DNA of 35,252 nucleotides, from positions 1 through 35,252 of the forward strand of contig JBEVIU010000059.1 in the NCBI GenBank assembly GCA_040510575.1. The letters are read 5' to 3'. Below, piece after piece: positions 18,079 through 25,312 of this stretch (position 1 is its first letter; the number at the start of each line of letters is the position of its first letter). The notes below the pieces were generated by a model. The model was not told the DNA's origin, made no database searches, and saw only the letters and a list, made by a program, of their open reading frames with translations. This DNA is from DASUMF01 sp040510575 (GTDB lineage Bacteria; Actinomycetota; Acidimicrobiia; IMCC26256; DASPTH01). The position numbers and the translations under genes are program-made.

Positions 18079-18945
18079 GTGACGGACACGTTCGAGACCA
18101 TCACGTACGAGACGATCGACGACGGAACGATCGCCCGCATCGCGCTGAACCGGCCCGAGAAGCGCAACGCGCAGAACTCGCAGATGCTCTACGAGGTCCA
18201 CGACGCGTTCATGGCTGCCGCGCTCGACGACGGCGTGAAGGTGATCGTGCTGAAGGGTGAAGGGCCGATGTTCTCCTCGGGCCACGACATCCGAGGTGGC
18301 AGCCAGAACGGCTACACCCACGACGCGATCTTCCCGTACAGCCCTGGCCTGCCGGGGTCCGAGGGCTACATGAATCGGGAGCAGGAGATCTACTTCCAGT
18401 GGTGCCGTCGCATCCACGACATCCCGAAGCCGACCATCGCGCAGGTGCACGGCAAGGTGATCGCCGGCGGCCTCATGCTCATGTGGGTGTGCGACCTCAT
18501 CGTCGCGGCCGACAACTCCGAGTTCATCGACATCACCGCCGGGCCGCAGTTCATGGTGCAGGGCGTCGAGTGGTTCTCGCACCCTTGGGAGCTCGGTACC
18601 CGCAAGGCCAAGGAGATGCTGTTCACCGGTGAAGCGGTCACCGCGGCGGAGGCGTACAACCTCGGCATGATCAACCACGTGGTCCCGCTCGACGATCTCG
18701 AGGAGACCACGCTCACGCTGGCCCGCAAGATCGCGGCGCGATCGAACTTCGGGTTGAACCTCGCCAAGATGGCCGTGAACCAGGCGCTCGACGCGCAGGG
18801 GTTCTGGACTGCGCAGCAGGCGGCGTTCAACCTCCAGCACCTCGGCCACACCCATGCCCGCGTGTTGGGGATGCTCGAGGCGCAGAAGCAGGCAGCCGAG
18901 GAGCAGGCCGCGCCGGCGAAGGCCGACGTGCCTGCCGCGAACTGA
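18079..18945 (+). CDS. Enoyl-CoA hydratase/isomerase family protein
   Basis: A 288-residue crotonase-fold protein. ARIALNRPEKRNAQNSQML, the oxyanion-hole stretches FSSGHDIRGG and KVIAGGLMLMWVCDLIVAADNSEF, and the C-terminal helices are all present. The usual catalytic Glu pair is not obvious (ITAGPQFMVQGVEWFSHP in that region), so hydratase activity is not assured; an isomerase or hydrolase is possible. GTG 18079 follows GGAGG by 5 nt; a GTG one codon earlier is too close. The Ala/Gln-rich tail QKQAAEEQAAPAKADVPAAN is probably disordered. Confidence 0.88.
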   Translation: MTDTFETITYETIDDGTIARIALNRPEKRNAQNSQMLYEVHDAFMAAALDDGVKVIVLKGEGPMFSSGHDIRGGSQNGYTHDAIFPYSPGLPGSEGYMNREQEIYFQWCRRIHDIPKPTIAQVHGKVIAGGLMLMWVCDLIVAADNSEFIDITAGPQFMVQGVEWFSHPWELGTRKAKEMLFTGEAVTAAEAYNLGMINHVVPLDDLEETTLTLARKIAARSNFGLNLAKMAVNQALDAQGFWTAQQAAFNLQHLGHTHARVLGMLEAQKQAAEEQAAPAKADVPAAN

Positions 18946-18957
18946 GCGAGACCGCGC

Positions 18958-19174
18958 CTGCCGCTGTTCGAGGGGCGAGCGCCCGCAGGTCCATCCGCAC
19001 GCGTGGGTCGCGCCGACCGCGACGCTCGTCGGTGACGTCGTCGTCGAAGCCGGCGCCAGCAACTGGTACGGCGCCGTGCTGCGGTGCGACTACGGCTTCC
19101 ACGCGTGGCAGGTGTTCGTGACGACAGCCGATGGCGACCTGCTGCTCGCAGAAGGATGGACGAAGACCGGTTGA
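18958..19174 (+). pseudogene. Relic of a gamma-carbonic anhydrase (hexapeptide-repeat) gene
   Basis: LPLFEGRAP in one frame is followed, after one extra C in GCGCCCGCAG, by QVHPHAWVAPTATLVGDVVVEAGASNWYGAVLRCDYG in the next frame. This is the normal beginning of a gamma-type carbonic anhydrase (left-handed beta-helix). The similarity then stops; the frame runs on as an unrelated WQVFVTTADGDLLLAEGWTKTG to a TGA. No start codon precedes LPLFEG, and most of the roughly 175-residue family length is missing. It follows the hydratase stop directly. Confidence 0.7.
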
Positions 19175-19188
19175 TCCGTGAGGCGGTC

Positions 19189-19194
19189 TAGGGT
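19189..19194 (+). promoter_or_regulatory. Putative -10 of a leaderless SDR promoter
   Basis: TAGGGT is 6 nt before ATG 19201, and no Shine-Dalgarno is visible. The arrangement equals that of soxR, hupE and the WYL regulator gene in this window. Confidence 0.4.
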
Positions 19195-19200
19195 CGCTTC

Positions 19201-20043
19201 ATGGATCGGGTCGTCGTGATCACCGGCACGTCGAGTGGCATCGGCCAGGCAACTGCAATCGCGTTCGCACAGGCGGGCGACACCGTCGTCGCCACCGTGC
19301 GGAACCCGGCGCGGGCAACGGAGCTGCGCTCGACGGCAGACCGCGCGGGCGTCGAGATCCAGGTGCTGGCGCTCGACGTCACCTCCGACGAGTCGGTTGA
19401 CGCTGCGATCGAGCGGGTGCTCACCGAGCACGGCCGCGTCGACGTGCTCGTGAACAACGCGGGGCTCGGGATGCAGGCGACGCTCGACGAGCTGAGCATC
19501 GACGATCTCCAGCGAGCGCTCGACGTGAACTACCTCGGAGTCGCGCGCGTCACGAAGGCCGTCCTGCCGTCGATGCATGCCGCCGGCGCGGGGTGCGTGA
19601 TCGTGGTCACCAGCATCGCAGGAGCGTTGGGTCAGCCGTTCAACGACGCCTACTGCGCGTCGAAGCACGCCGTCGAGGGCTTGTTCGAGTCGATGCGGCC
19701 GGTCGAGGCCGCGCTCGGGGTGAAGGTGTGCATCGTCGAGCCCGGGCCGGTGGCCACCCCGTTCCACGACTCCTCGGAGCAGATCGACTCGACTGATCCT
19801 GCGATCATGCGACTCAAGGCCAACTATCGCCAGATGATGGACGGCACCCTCGACCGCGCCCAGGACGCCGACGGCGTGGCCGAGGTGATCCTTGCGGTCG
19901 CCGACGATCCCGATGCCTCGTTGCGGCACCAGTCGTCACGGTTCACGGCGCGACTGCTCGAACGCAAGCTCGCCGACCTGAGCGGCGAGCAGGTGATCGC
20001 GATGACGTCGCCGTGGATCCAGCCCGCACCGGATCCCGGGTAG
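19201..20043 (+). CDS. SDR family oxidoreductase
   Basis: A 280-residue classical SDR. The cofactor loop is TGTSSGIG, with NNAGLG in the middle and the active site VTSIAG...YCASKHAVEG. The extended C-terminus after VEPGPVATPFHD resembles ketoreductase/retinol-dehydrogenase-like SDRs, which often use NADPH; the Arg in TVRNPAR fits NADPH preference. Substrate unknown. It converges with the LigD-type gene, only 3 bp apart. Confidence 0.88.
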   Translation: MDRVVVITGTSSGIGQATAIAFAQAGDTVVATVRNPARATELRSTADRAGVEIQVLALDVTSDESVDAAIERVLTEHGRVDVLVNNAGLGMQATLDELSIDDLQRALDVNYLGVARVTKAVLPSMHAAGAGCVIVVTSIAGALGQPFNDAYCASKHAVEGLFESMRPVEAALGVKVCIVEPGPVATPFHDSSEQIDSTDPAIMRLKANYRQMMDGTLDRAQDADGVAEVILAVADDPDASLRHQSSRFTARLLERKLADLSGEQVIAMTSPWIQPAPDPG

Positions 20044-20046
20044 CGG

Positions 20047-21072
20047 TCAGTCCGGCTCGACGCGCTTCGACTTGGCCCGGCTCGGCGCGACGCGGGAAGG
20101 CTCATCGGGCTGCTTCGGGTAGACGGGCGGCCACGGCGCGTCCTTCAGCCCAGCCGCCTGATCGCGTGCGCGCAGCTCGAGCAGCGGATCGAGGGACTGC
20201 GGCGCGTCGTTCATCGCGGCCCACGGATCGGGATCCTTCGCGAGCCGATCAGGCAGCGTCGCGAGCGTGAGGTCGTCCGGGTGGATGTCGGGGAGCTCGT
20301 CCCAATGGAACGGCGTGGACACCTGCGCGCCCGGCCGTGAGCGCACCGACCACGCACCGAACACCGTCTTGTGCGGGGCGTTCTGGTTGTAGTCGACGAA
20401 CACGCGGTCGCCGCGCTCTTCCTTCCACCACGCGGCAGTGAGCAGTTCGGGGTGGCGCCGTTCGAGCTCGCGCGCGATCGCCACCGCGCCGTGGCGGACG
20501 TCGTAGGAGTCCCAGCGCGGCTCGAGGCGCACGTACACGTGCACACCGCGGTTGCCCGTGGTCTTCGCGTAGCCCTCGATGCCGAGCTCCTCGAGCAACT
20601 CGTGCAGCGCGACCGCAGCGGCACGGATGTGTGCGAAGTCGTTGCCGGGCTGCGGGTCGAGGTCGATGCGCAGCTCGTCGGTGTGCTCGGGATCGGCGGC
20701 GAGGTACGGCCACGGGTGGAACCCGAGGCACCCTATGTTCACCGCCCACGCGACGTGCGCGAGATCGGCCACCACCATCGCGTTCGACGTGGTGCCGTTG
20801 GGCGTGCTCACGATCGTGGTCTGCAGCCACTCCGGCGCCGACTTCGGCACCCGCTTCTGGAAGAACGACGACCCCTCGGCGCCATCGGGGAAGCGCTGCA
20901 GCATCGTGGGCCGTCCGCCCATCGTGCGCATGAGCGGCTCGGCCACGCGCAGGTAGTGGTGCACGAGATCAAGCTTCGTCTCGCCGTGCTCGGAGAAGAA
21001 CACCTTGCCCGGATTCGAGATCGTGACGTCGCGTCCGTCGATCACGAGCACGGTCTCATCACCCTTGGCCAC
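20047..21072 (-). CDS. Stand-alone LigD-type DNA polymerase/primase domain protein
   Basis: A 341-residue homologue of the polymerase domain of LigD, the bacterial non-homologous end-joining enzyme, of the archaeo-eukaryotic primase superfamily. Visible family marks are ISNPGKVFF, FFQKRVP, VVADLAHVAWAVNIGCLGFHPWP, the metal-binding DLD in RIDLDPQPGND, and TTGNRGVHVYVRLEP. Ligase and nuclease domains are absent, and neither Ku nor a ligase gene is in the window, so partners must be encoded elsewhere. It probably adds ribonucleotides or fills gaps during double-strand break repair. The C-terminal tail is Lys/Arg/Pro-rich. Confidence 0.9.
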   Translation of the reverse strand: MAKGDETVLVIDGRDVTISNPGKVFFSEHGETKLDLVHHYLRVAEPLMRTMGGRPTMLQRFPDGAEGSSFFQKRVPKSAPEWLQTTIVSTPNGTTSNAMVVADLAHVAWAVNIGCLGFHPWPYLAADPEHTDELRIDLDPQPGNDFAHIRAAAVALHELLEELGIEGYAKTTGNRGVHVYVRLEPRWDSYDVRHGAVAIARELERRHPELLTAAWWKEERGDRVFVDYNQNAPHKTVFGAWSVRSRPGAQVSTPFHWDELPDIHPDDLTLATLPDRLAKDPDPWAAMNDAPQSLDPLLELRARDQAAGLKDAPWPPVYPKQPDEPSRVAPSRAKSKRVEPD

Positions 21073-21188
21073 CGCGTCACGGTAGTGGGAGCGGCAACGC
21101 GCTCACGGCGACGGCGGTCAGGCGTTCGCGACCCACGCCTCGAAGTCGTCCATCCTGTACTCGGGCAGCCGCTCCCAGATCTTGCGGT

Positions 21189-21213
21189 GCTCCGCGCCGC
21201 TTCCCGGCGGAGC
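21189..21213 (-). terminator. Possible terminator hairpin after the small ferredoxin-fold gene
   Basis: GCTCCGC (21189-21195) and GCGGAGC (21207-21213) pair around an 11-nt loop, starting 7 nt beyond the stop of the gene ending at 21220. There is no U-tract. Confidence 0.35.
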
Positions 21214-21219
21214 GCGGGG

Positions 21220-21546
21220 CTACGCCTGGAGCTCCGCCACCTGCTCGTAGAGCACCATCGACGGGGGCGGATCCATCGCGAGCACGTCGCTCATGCGGAG
21301 CTCGCCGGCCGCCATCGCGGTGCCGATTCCGGCCTGCGCGGCCTCGAGATCGTCGGCCTCGATCTCGTAGATCGCGAGATGCGGCGTGCCGCCGCCCTCG
21401 CCACCGACCTGCGTGAACCGTCGGGCCGACGTGAACCCCGCGAGCTTGAGGATGTCGACCAGGTGCACGTCGTTGTACCAGTCGTGGAACTCGTCCTCGC
21501 GACCTTCTGCCGCCGCGGTCTGCACGAGCAGGATTCCCTTTGCCAT
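21220..21546 (-). CDS. Small dimeric alpha/beta-barrel-like protein, function unknown
   Basis: A 108-residue protein. MAKGILLVQTAAAEGREDEFHDWYNDVHLVDILKLAGFTSARRF resembles EthD/DUF4286-like ferredoxin-fold proteins (WYNxxH, then GF.SARRF), many of which sit beside dehydrogenases or oxygenases. ATG 21546 is 5 nt after GGAGG; a GTG one codon earlier is too close to it. I cannot assign a reaction. After its TAG the same frame stays open for 33 codons, ending ERLPEYRMDDFEAWVANA. Confidence 0.8.
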   Translation of the reverse strand: MAKGILLVQTAAAEGREDEFHDWYNDVHLVDILKLAGFTSARRFTQVGGEGGGTPHLAIYEIEADDLEAAQAGIGTAMAAGELRMSDVLAMDPPPSMVLYEQVAELQA

Positions 21547-21707
21547 CACGACCTCCGTCTCCCCCGCCGGCGATCGCGGCGTCCGGGCGGATCGACACTA
21601 ACCCGCGCACACGCGTCGAGTTTCGGCGTCGCTGGACCACATCTAGTGTGGCCCGACGACGCCAGAAGATTCAGAGCAGCAAGAGATTCAGAGCACATGG
21701 GGACACG

Positions 21708-21809
21708 ATGGGATCGACGGTCACCGGACCGATCACCGGCGGTACGCACGGCTGGGTGTTCGGCGCCGCGACGATCGATCTCGTGGTACTGGGACGACTG
21801 AGTCTCTGA
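21708..21809 (+). pseudogene. 5' stub of an alpha/beta-hydrolase-domain (PF20091-like) gene
   Basis: A 33-codon frame reading VTGPITGGTHGWVFGAATIDL, which resembles the extreme N-terminus of the long alpha/beta-hydrolase-domain proteins of this group (VTGPxTGGxHGxPFGA). It ends after GRLSL with no trace of the remaining few hundred residues. It is either a deletion relic or a coincidence in a very short frame. Confidence 0.45.
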
Positions 21810-21827
21810 GATTTTTCTCGCGCGAAG

Positions 21828-21854
21828 TGTCGATCTCGTCGCCGCCCGTTCGTG
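21828..21854 (+). promoter_or_regulatory. Candidate ECF42-type promoter upstream of the DGPF/sigma pair
   Basis: TGTCGA (21828-21833) equals the -35 described for ECF42 sigma factors. CGTG follows 17 bp later (21851-21854), a three-of-four match to the expected -10 CGWC. The position, about 50 bp before the YCII/DGPF gene, fits autoregulation by the sigma factor encoded second. Confidence 0.5.
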
Positions 21855-21909
21855 TAGGAGTCGAGGCCGCCACGAGGCGGTCCGGAGAATCCCGACGAGG
21901 AGTACCGAG

Positions 21910-22266
21910 ATGACCCAGTACATGCTTTCCGTGCACAGCGTCGAAGGAGAGACGGCCCCGTCCGAGGAGCTCATGCAGCAGACGTACGCCGACGTCGACG
22001 TGTTCAACGCCAAGCTCCAGGCGAATGGCGCGTGGGTCTTCGGCGGCGGCCTCCACCCCGCTGACACCGCAACGGTCGTACGCGCCGAAGCCGGCGATGT
22101 GCTCGTCACCGACGGGCCGTTCGCCGAGGCGAAGGAGCAGCTCGGTGGCTTCTGGATCATCGAGGCCGCCGATCTCGACGCGGCGCTGAAGTGGGCCGCC
22201 GAGGCCAGTGTGGCGTGCGGAGGTCCGGTCGAGGTGCGCCCCTTCCAGGACGAGCCCGAGGCCTGA
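21910..22266 (+). CDS. YCII-related (DGPF) domain protein
   Basis: A 118-residue ferredoxin-fold protein with the DGPF box [35 protein letters not shown] proteins are the constant genomic partners of ECF42 sigma factors; their biochemical role is not settled. GAGGAG lies about 10 nt before ATG 21910. The sigma factor gene starts 11 nt after the stop, so the two form an operon. Confidence 0.92.
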   Translation: MTQYMLSVHSVEGETAPSEELMQQTYADVDVFNAKLQANGAWVFGGGLHPADTATVVRAEAGDVLVTDGPFAEAKEQLGGFWIIEAADLDAALKWAAEASVACGGPVEVRPFQDEPEA

Positions 22267-22277
22267 TCGGCGCCACC

Positions 22278-23513
22278 GTGCCCAGCGAGCCGGCGGTGAC
22301 GACGGCCGACATCGAGCGGGTGTTCCGCTCGGAATCCGGTCGTGCAGTGGCGAGCCTGGTCCGCTTCTTCGGCGACATCGATCTCGCCGAGGAAGCGGTC
22401 CAGGAAGCCTTCGTCGTCGCGCTCGAACGTTGGCCGGTGAGCGGGATGCCCCCGAGCCCAGCGGGCTGGATCATCACCACCGCGCGGAACCGCGGCATCG
22501 ATCGCATCCGTCGTGAGTCCACCCGAGACGACCGACACGCAGAGGCCACGCGCATGCTCGAGCCGGACGACAAGGCCTTCGACACCAGCGCGGTCGACGA
22601 CGACCGATTGCGACTCGTGTTCACCTGCTGCCATCCCGCGCTCGCTCCCGCCGCTCGAGTGGCACTCACCCTGCGACTCATCGCCGGTCTACAGACCCCC
22701 GAGATCGCGCGCGCGTTCCTCGTTCCCGAAGCGACGATGGCGCAGCGGCTCGTGCGAGCCAAGCGCAAGATCAGCGCGGCGAACATCCCGTACCGCGTGC
22801 CTACCGACGAGGAGCTCCCCGATCGTCTCCGTTCCGCGCTCGCAGTGATCTATCTCGTGTTCAACGAGGGATACCTGGCATCCGACGGTGACGCCCTGAC
22901 GCGCGGCGAGCTGTCGGCCGAGGCGATCCGCCTGGCTCGTCTGATGGTCGAGCTCATGCCCGACGAAGCCGAAGCGCACGGTCTGCTCGCGCTCGTGTTG
23001 TTGACCGAGGCGCGCCGCGCCGCGCGCGCCGATGGCGAGGGCCGGATGGTCCGGCTCGCGGAGCAAGACCGGTCGCGCTGGGATCCCGACCTCGTTGCGG
23101 AGGGTCAGGACATCGTGCGCGGTTGTCTTCGCCGCAACCTGCCTGGTCCGTACCAGATCCAGGCCGCGATCGCAGCGGTCCACAGCGACGCTGCCTTCGC
23201 GGAGGCGACTGACTGGACCCAGATCGTGGCCCTCTACGACCAGCTCCTCGCGTACATGCCCACCCCCGTCGTGGCGCTCAACCGCGCGATCGCGGTGAGC
23301 GAGCGCGACGGCCCAGCGCCCGCGCTCGCGCTGCTCGACGATCTCGATGCCGCCCTCGACTCCTATCACCTCTACCACGCGGCCCGAGGCGACCTGTTCG
23401 AGCGACTCGGCGCGACGGACGACGCCGCGCATGCGTACACCGCCGCGCTGGCGCTCACCACGAACCGCGCTGAGCGCGAGCTCCTCGAGCGACGGCTCGG
23501 ACGACTCGGTTGA
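22278..23513 (+). CDS. ECF42-type RNA polymerase sigma factor with C-terminal TPR extension
   Basis: A 411-residue sigma factor. Region 2 runs from about residue 12 ([36 protein letters not shown]), with the DNA-contacting end [11 protein letters not shown]. Region 4 contains [36 protein letters not shown]. The second half ([15 protein letters not shown] and onward, DUF6596 then TPR-like helices such as [12 protein letters not shown]) is the extension characteristic of ECF42, thought to replace an anti-sigma factor. GTG 22278 is chosen as the first start after the upstream stop; a second GTG at 22296 is possible. The inducing signal is unknown. Confidence 0.92.
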   Translation: MPSEPAVTTADIERVFRSESGRAVASLVRFFGDIDLAEEAVQEAFVVALERWPVSGMPPSPAGWIITTARNRGIDRIRRESTRDDRHAEATRMLEPDDKAFDTSAVDDDRLRLVFTCCHPALAPAARVALTLRLIAGLQTPEIARAFLVPEATMAQRLVRAKRKISAANIPYRVPTDEELPDRLRSALAVIYLVFNEGYLASDGDALTRGELSAEAIRLARLMVELMPDEAEAHGLLALVLLTEARRAARADGEGRMVRLAEQDRSRWDPDLVAEGQDIVRGCLRRNLPGPYQIQAAIAAVHSDAAFAEATDWTQIVALYDQLLAYMPTPVVALNRAIAVSERDGPAPALALLDDLDAALDSYHLYHAARGDLFERLGATDDAAHAYTAALALTTNRAERELLERRLGRLG

Positions 23514-23619
23514 AGTGGGGCGGAGTTCGAGTGCGTTGGCGCGGTCGTAGTAGCGAACTGCCACGGCGAACATCAGCGGTGCTGCCATCGCGACCGACAG
23601 CAGCTGGACCGCGATGTGA

Positions 23620-24117
23620 TCAGCCCATCGTCTTCGCGCCGTCGATCGCCTCGCGGATGATGTCGGCGTGACCGGCGTGCTGCGCGGTCTCGCCGATCAT
23701 GTGCAGCACGACCTCACGGGCTGACCGGTGCGTGTCGGGCGGGAACCACGGCGCCGGCGGGAGGAGGTGCGACGCGTCGAGGTCGTCGAGGCTCGCGATC
23801 AGCGCGTCGGTGCGCGCCGCCACCTCCGCGTAGTGCGCGAGCACGCCCTCGACGGTGTCACCGGGCTGCATCGCGAAGTTGGCATCGCGGTCACCCTGCG
23901 ACGCGGCCTCGGTGTCCATCGCATCGGCCCCACCGACGATGAACGCCGCCCACACGGCCTCCGTGTCGGCGACGTGCTTCACCAGGCCGCCGAGGCACAG
24001 CGCGCTCACCGTGCTGCGCCGCGCGGCTTGTTCGTCGGTCATGCCCTCGAGGGTGTGGCGGAGGAACTCGCGGCGTTCGGCGAGGACGGCCAAGAGGGTG
24101 CGCTGCTCGTTCGTCAT
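23620..24117 (-). CDS. DinB family (DUF664-like) protein
   Basis: A 165-residue four-helix-bundle protein of the DinB/YfiT superfamily. RRSTVSALCLGGLVKHVADTEAVWAAF and HMIGETAQHAGHADIIREAIDG supply the metal-binding histidines in the usual places. Members are thiol-dependent (mycothiol or bacillithiol) transferases or of unknown function. ATG 24117 follows AGAAGGG. An upstream extension to 24240 would run through the shared operator. The divergent WYL regulator probably controls it. Confidence 0.88.
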   Translation of the reverse strand: MTNEQRTLLAVLAERREFLRHTLEGMTDEQAARRSTVSALCLGGLVKHVADTEAVWAAFIVGGADAMDTEAASQGDRDANFAMQPGDTVEGVLAHYAEVAARTDALIASLDDLDASHLLPPAPWFPPDTHRSAREVVLHMIGETAQHAGHADIIREAIDGAKTMG

Positions 24118-24174
24118 GGTGATCGTGCCCTTCTCTCTGGGTGCAGGTCGACTCGTGATCAGACCGTAGGCAAC

Positions 24175-24199
24175 ATTGCGGACAGTTTCTGTCCGCAAT
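24175..24199. promoter_or_regulatory. Perfect 11-bp inverted repeat, probable operator of the WYL regulator
   Basis: ATTGCGGACAG, TTT, CTGTCCGCAAT: two 11-bp arms around 3 bp, centred between the divergent dinB-like and WYL genes. It lies about 7-31 bp upstream of the TATTCT -10 of the regulator gene and about 7-31 bp upstream of TACGGT (24168-24163) for the other direction, so one bound dimer could control both. Confidence 0.7.
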
Positions 24200-24205
24200 A
24201 GCGGA

Positions 24206-24211
24206 TATTCT
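24206..24211 (+). promoter_or_regulatory. Putative -10 of a leaderless WYL-regulator promoter
   Basis: TATTCT lies 6 nt before ATG 24218, and there is no Shine-Dalgarno. This is the best -10 match among the leaderless candidates in the window. Confidence 0.5.
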
Positions 24212-24217
24212 TCGGGA

Positions 24218-25183
24218 ATGGCGGACCCGAGCTCCCGCATGCTGCGACTGCTCTCGCTGCTCCAACACCGCCCCTACTGGTCGGGTTCCGAGCTTGCCGT
24301 GCGGCTCGAGGTCTCCCCCCGCACCGTTCGGCGCGACGTCGATCGGCTGCGCGACCTGGGCTACCCGGTGAACGCGCGCCCGGGCGTGGACGGTGGGTAC
24401 GAGCTCGCACCGGGTGCCGCACTCCCACCGCTCGTGCTCGACGACGACGAAGCACTCGCGCTGGTCATCGGGCTCCACGCCACGATCAACGGCGCGGTCG
24501 CGGGCGTGGCGGAAGCATCGTTGGCGGCGCTGACGAAGGTGGTGGCAGTGATGCCGCCGCGCCTGCGCCAACGTGTCGATGCGGTGCGCGCGATGACCGT
24601 CCCCTCGGAGCTCGCTGCCTCTCGCGCATCGGTCGCGCTCGACACGCTGGCCACCCTGGCGGTCGCGTGCCGCAACAACGAACGAGTCGCCTTCGCGTAC
24701 GTGGACCGCGAGGGAGTCGCGAGCGATCGCGAGGTCGAGCCGCACCGCATCGTGCTGGTCGGCGACCGTTGGTATCTCGTCGCGTTCGACACGACGCGCC
24801 GCGACTGGCGCACCTTTCGCGTCGATCGTCTCCGCGATCTCGAGGCGCTCGGGAGCCGCTTCCACCCACGCGACCTCGGCGTCGACGCGGCGACCTTCGT
24901 CGAGCGCGGCCTCACGCAGGTGACGGCGCTCCACACCGTCGAAGCCATCGTCGAAGCGCCCGCCGCGGACGTCGCCGCGCGGATCGGGCAGTGGGTGACG
25001 GTCGAACCCCTCGACAGCGGGCGGTGTCACGTCACGATGATCACCGAGTCGCTCGACTGGCCTGCGTTCGCGTTCGGCGCGCTCGGCGCGGAGTTCACCG
25101 TGGTGTCACCACCCGAATTCGCCGAGCACCTCGACGACTGGTCGAAGCGGTTCGCTGCTGCTGCTGCGTCGCTCGATCGGTAG
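24218..25183 (+). CDS. WYL-domain transcriptional regulator (DeoR-type HTH)
   Basis: A 321-residue regulator. The N-terminal winged helix (RMLRLLSLLQHRPYWSGSELAVRLEVSPRTVRRDVDRLRDLGYPV) is followed by a WYL domain, with VLVGDRWYLVAFDTTRRDWRTFRVDRL carrying the W-Y-L core, and a WCX-type C-terminus. WYL domains bind ligands such as nucleic acids or small molecules. ATG 24218 is preferred to 24176, which lies inside the palindrome. It probably binds the 11-bp inverted repeat and represses or activates the divergent DinB gene. Confidence 0.92.
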   Translation: MADPSSRMLRLLSLLQHRPYWSGSELAVRLEVSPRTVRRDVDRLRDLGYPVNARPGVDGGYELAPGAALPPLVLDDDEALALVIGLHATINGAVAGVAEASLAALTKVVAVMPPRLRQRVDAVRAMTVPSELAASRASVALDTLATLAVACRNNERVAFAYVDREGVASDREVEPHRIVLVGDRWYLVAFDTTRRDWRTFRVDRLRDLEALGSRFHPRDLGVDAATFVERGLTQVTALHTVEAIVEAPAADVAARIGQWVTVEPLDSGRCHVTMITESLDWPAFAFGALGAEFTVVSPPEFAEHLDDWSKRFAAAAASLDR

Positions 25184-25252
25184 GGCAGGGCGCAAGCGCG
25201 GCGTCGTGTGGTGACGACTCGTCACGACCGGCGATACTGCGCCGAGCCGACC

Positions 25253-25297
25253 TTGCCCAAAGCGATCAGGCCCAAGGTGAACAGGCCAAAGGTGAAC
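25253..25297 (+). repeat. Short 15-bp tandem repeat upstream of the mycothiol-enzyme gene
   Basis: AGGCCCAAGGTGAAC (25268-25282) and AGGCCAAAGGTGAAC (25283-25297) differ at one base. A diverged third unit, TTGCCCAAAGCGATC, precedes them. The array ends just before the GGAGG of the next gene. Confidence 0.6.
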
Positions 25298-25312
25298 GCG
25301 GAGGATGTGACC

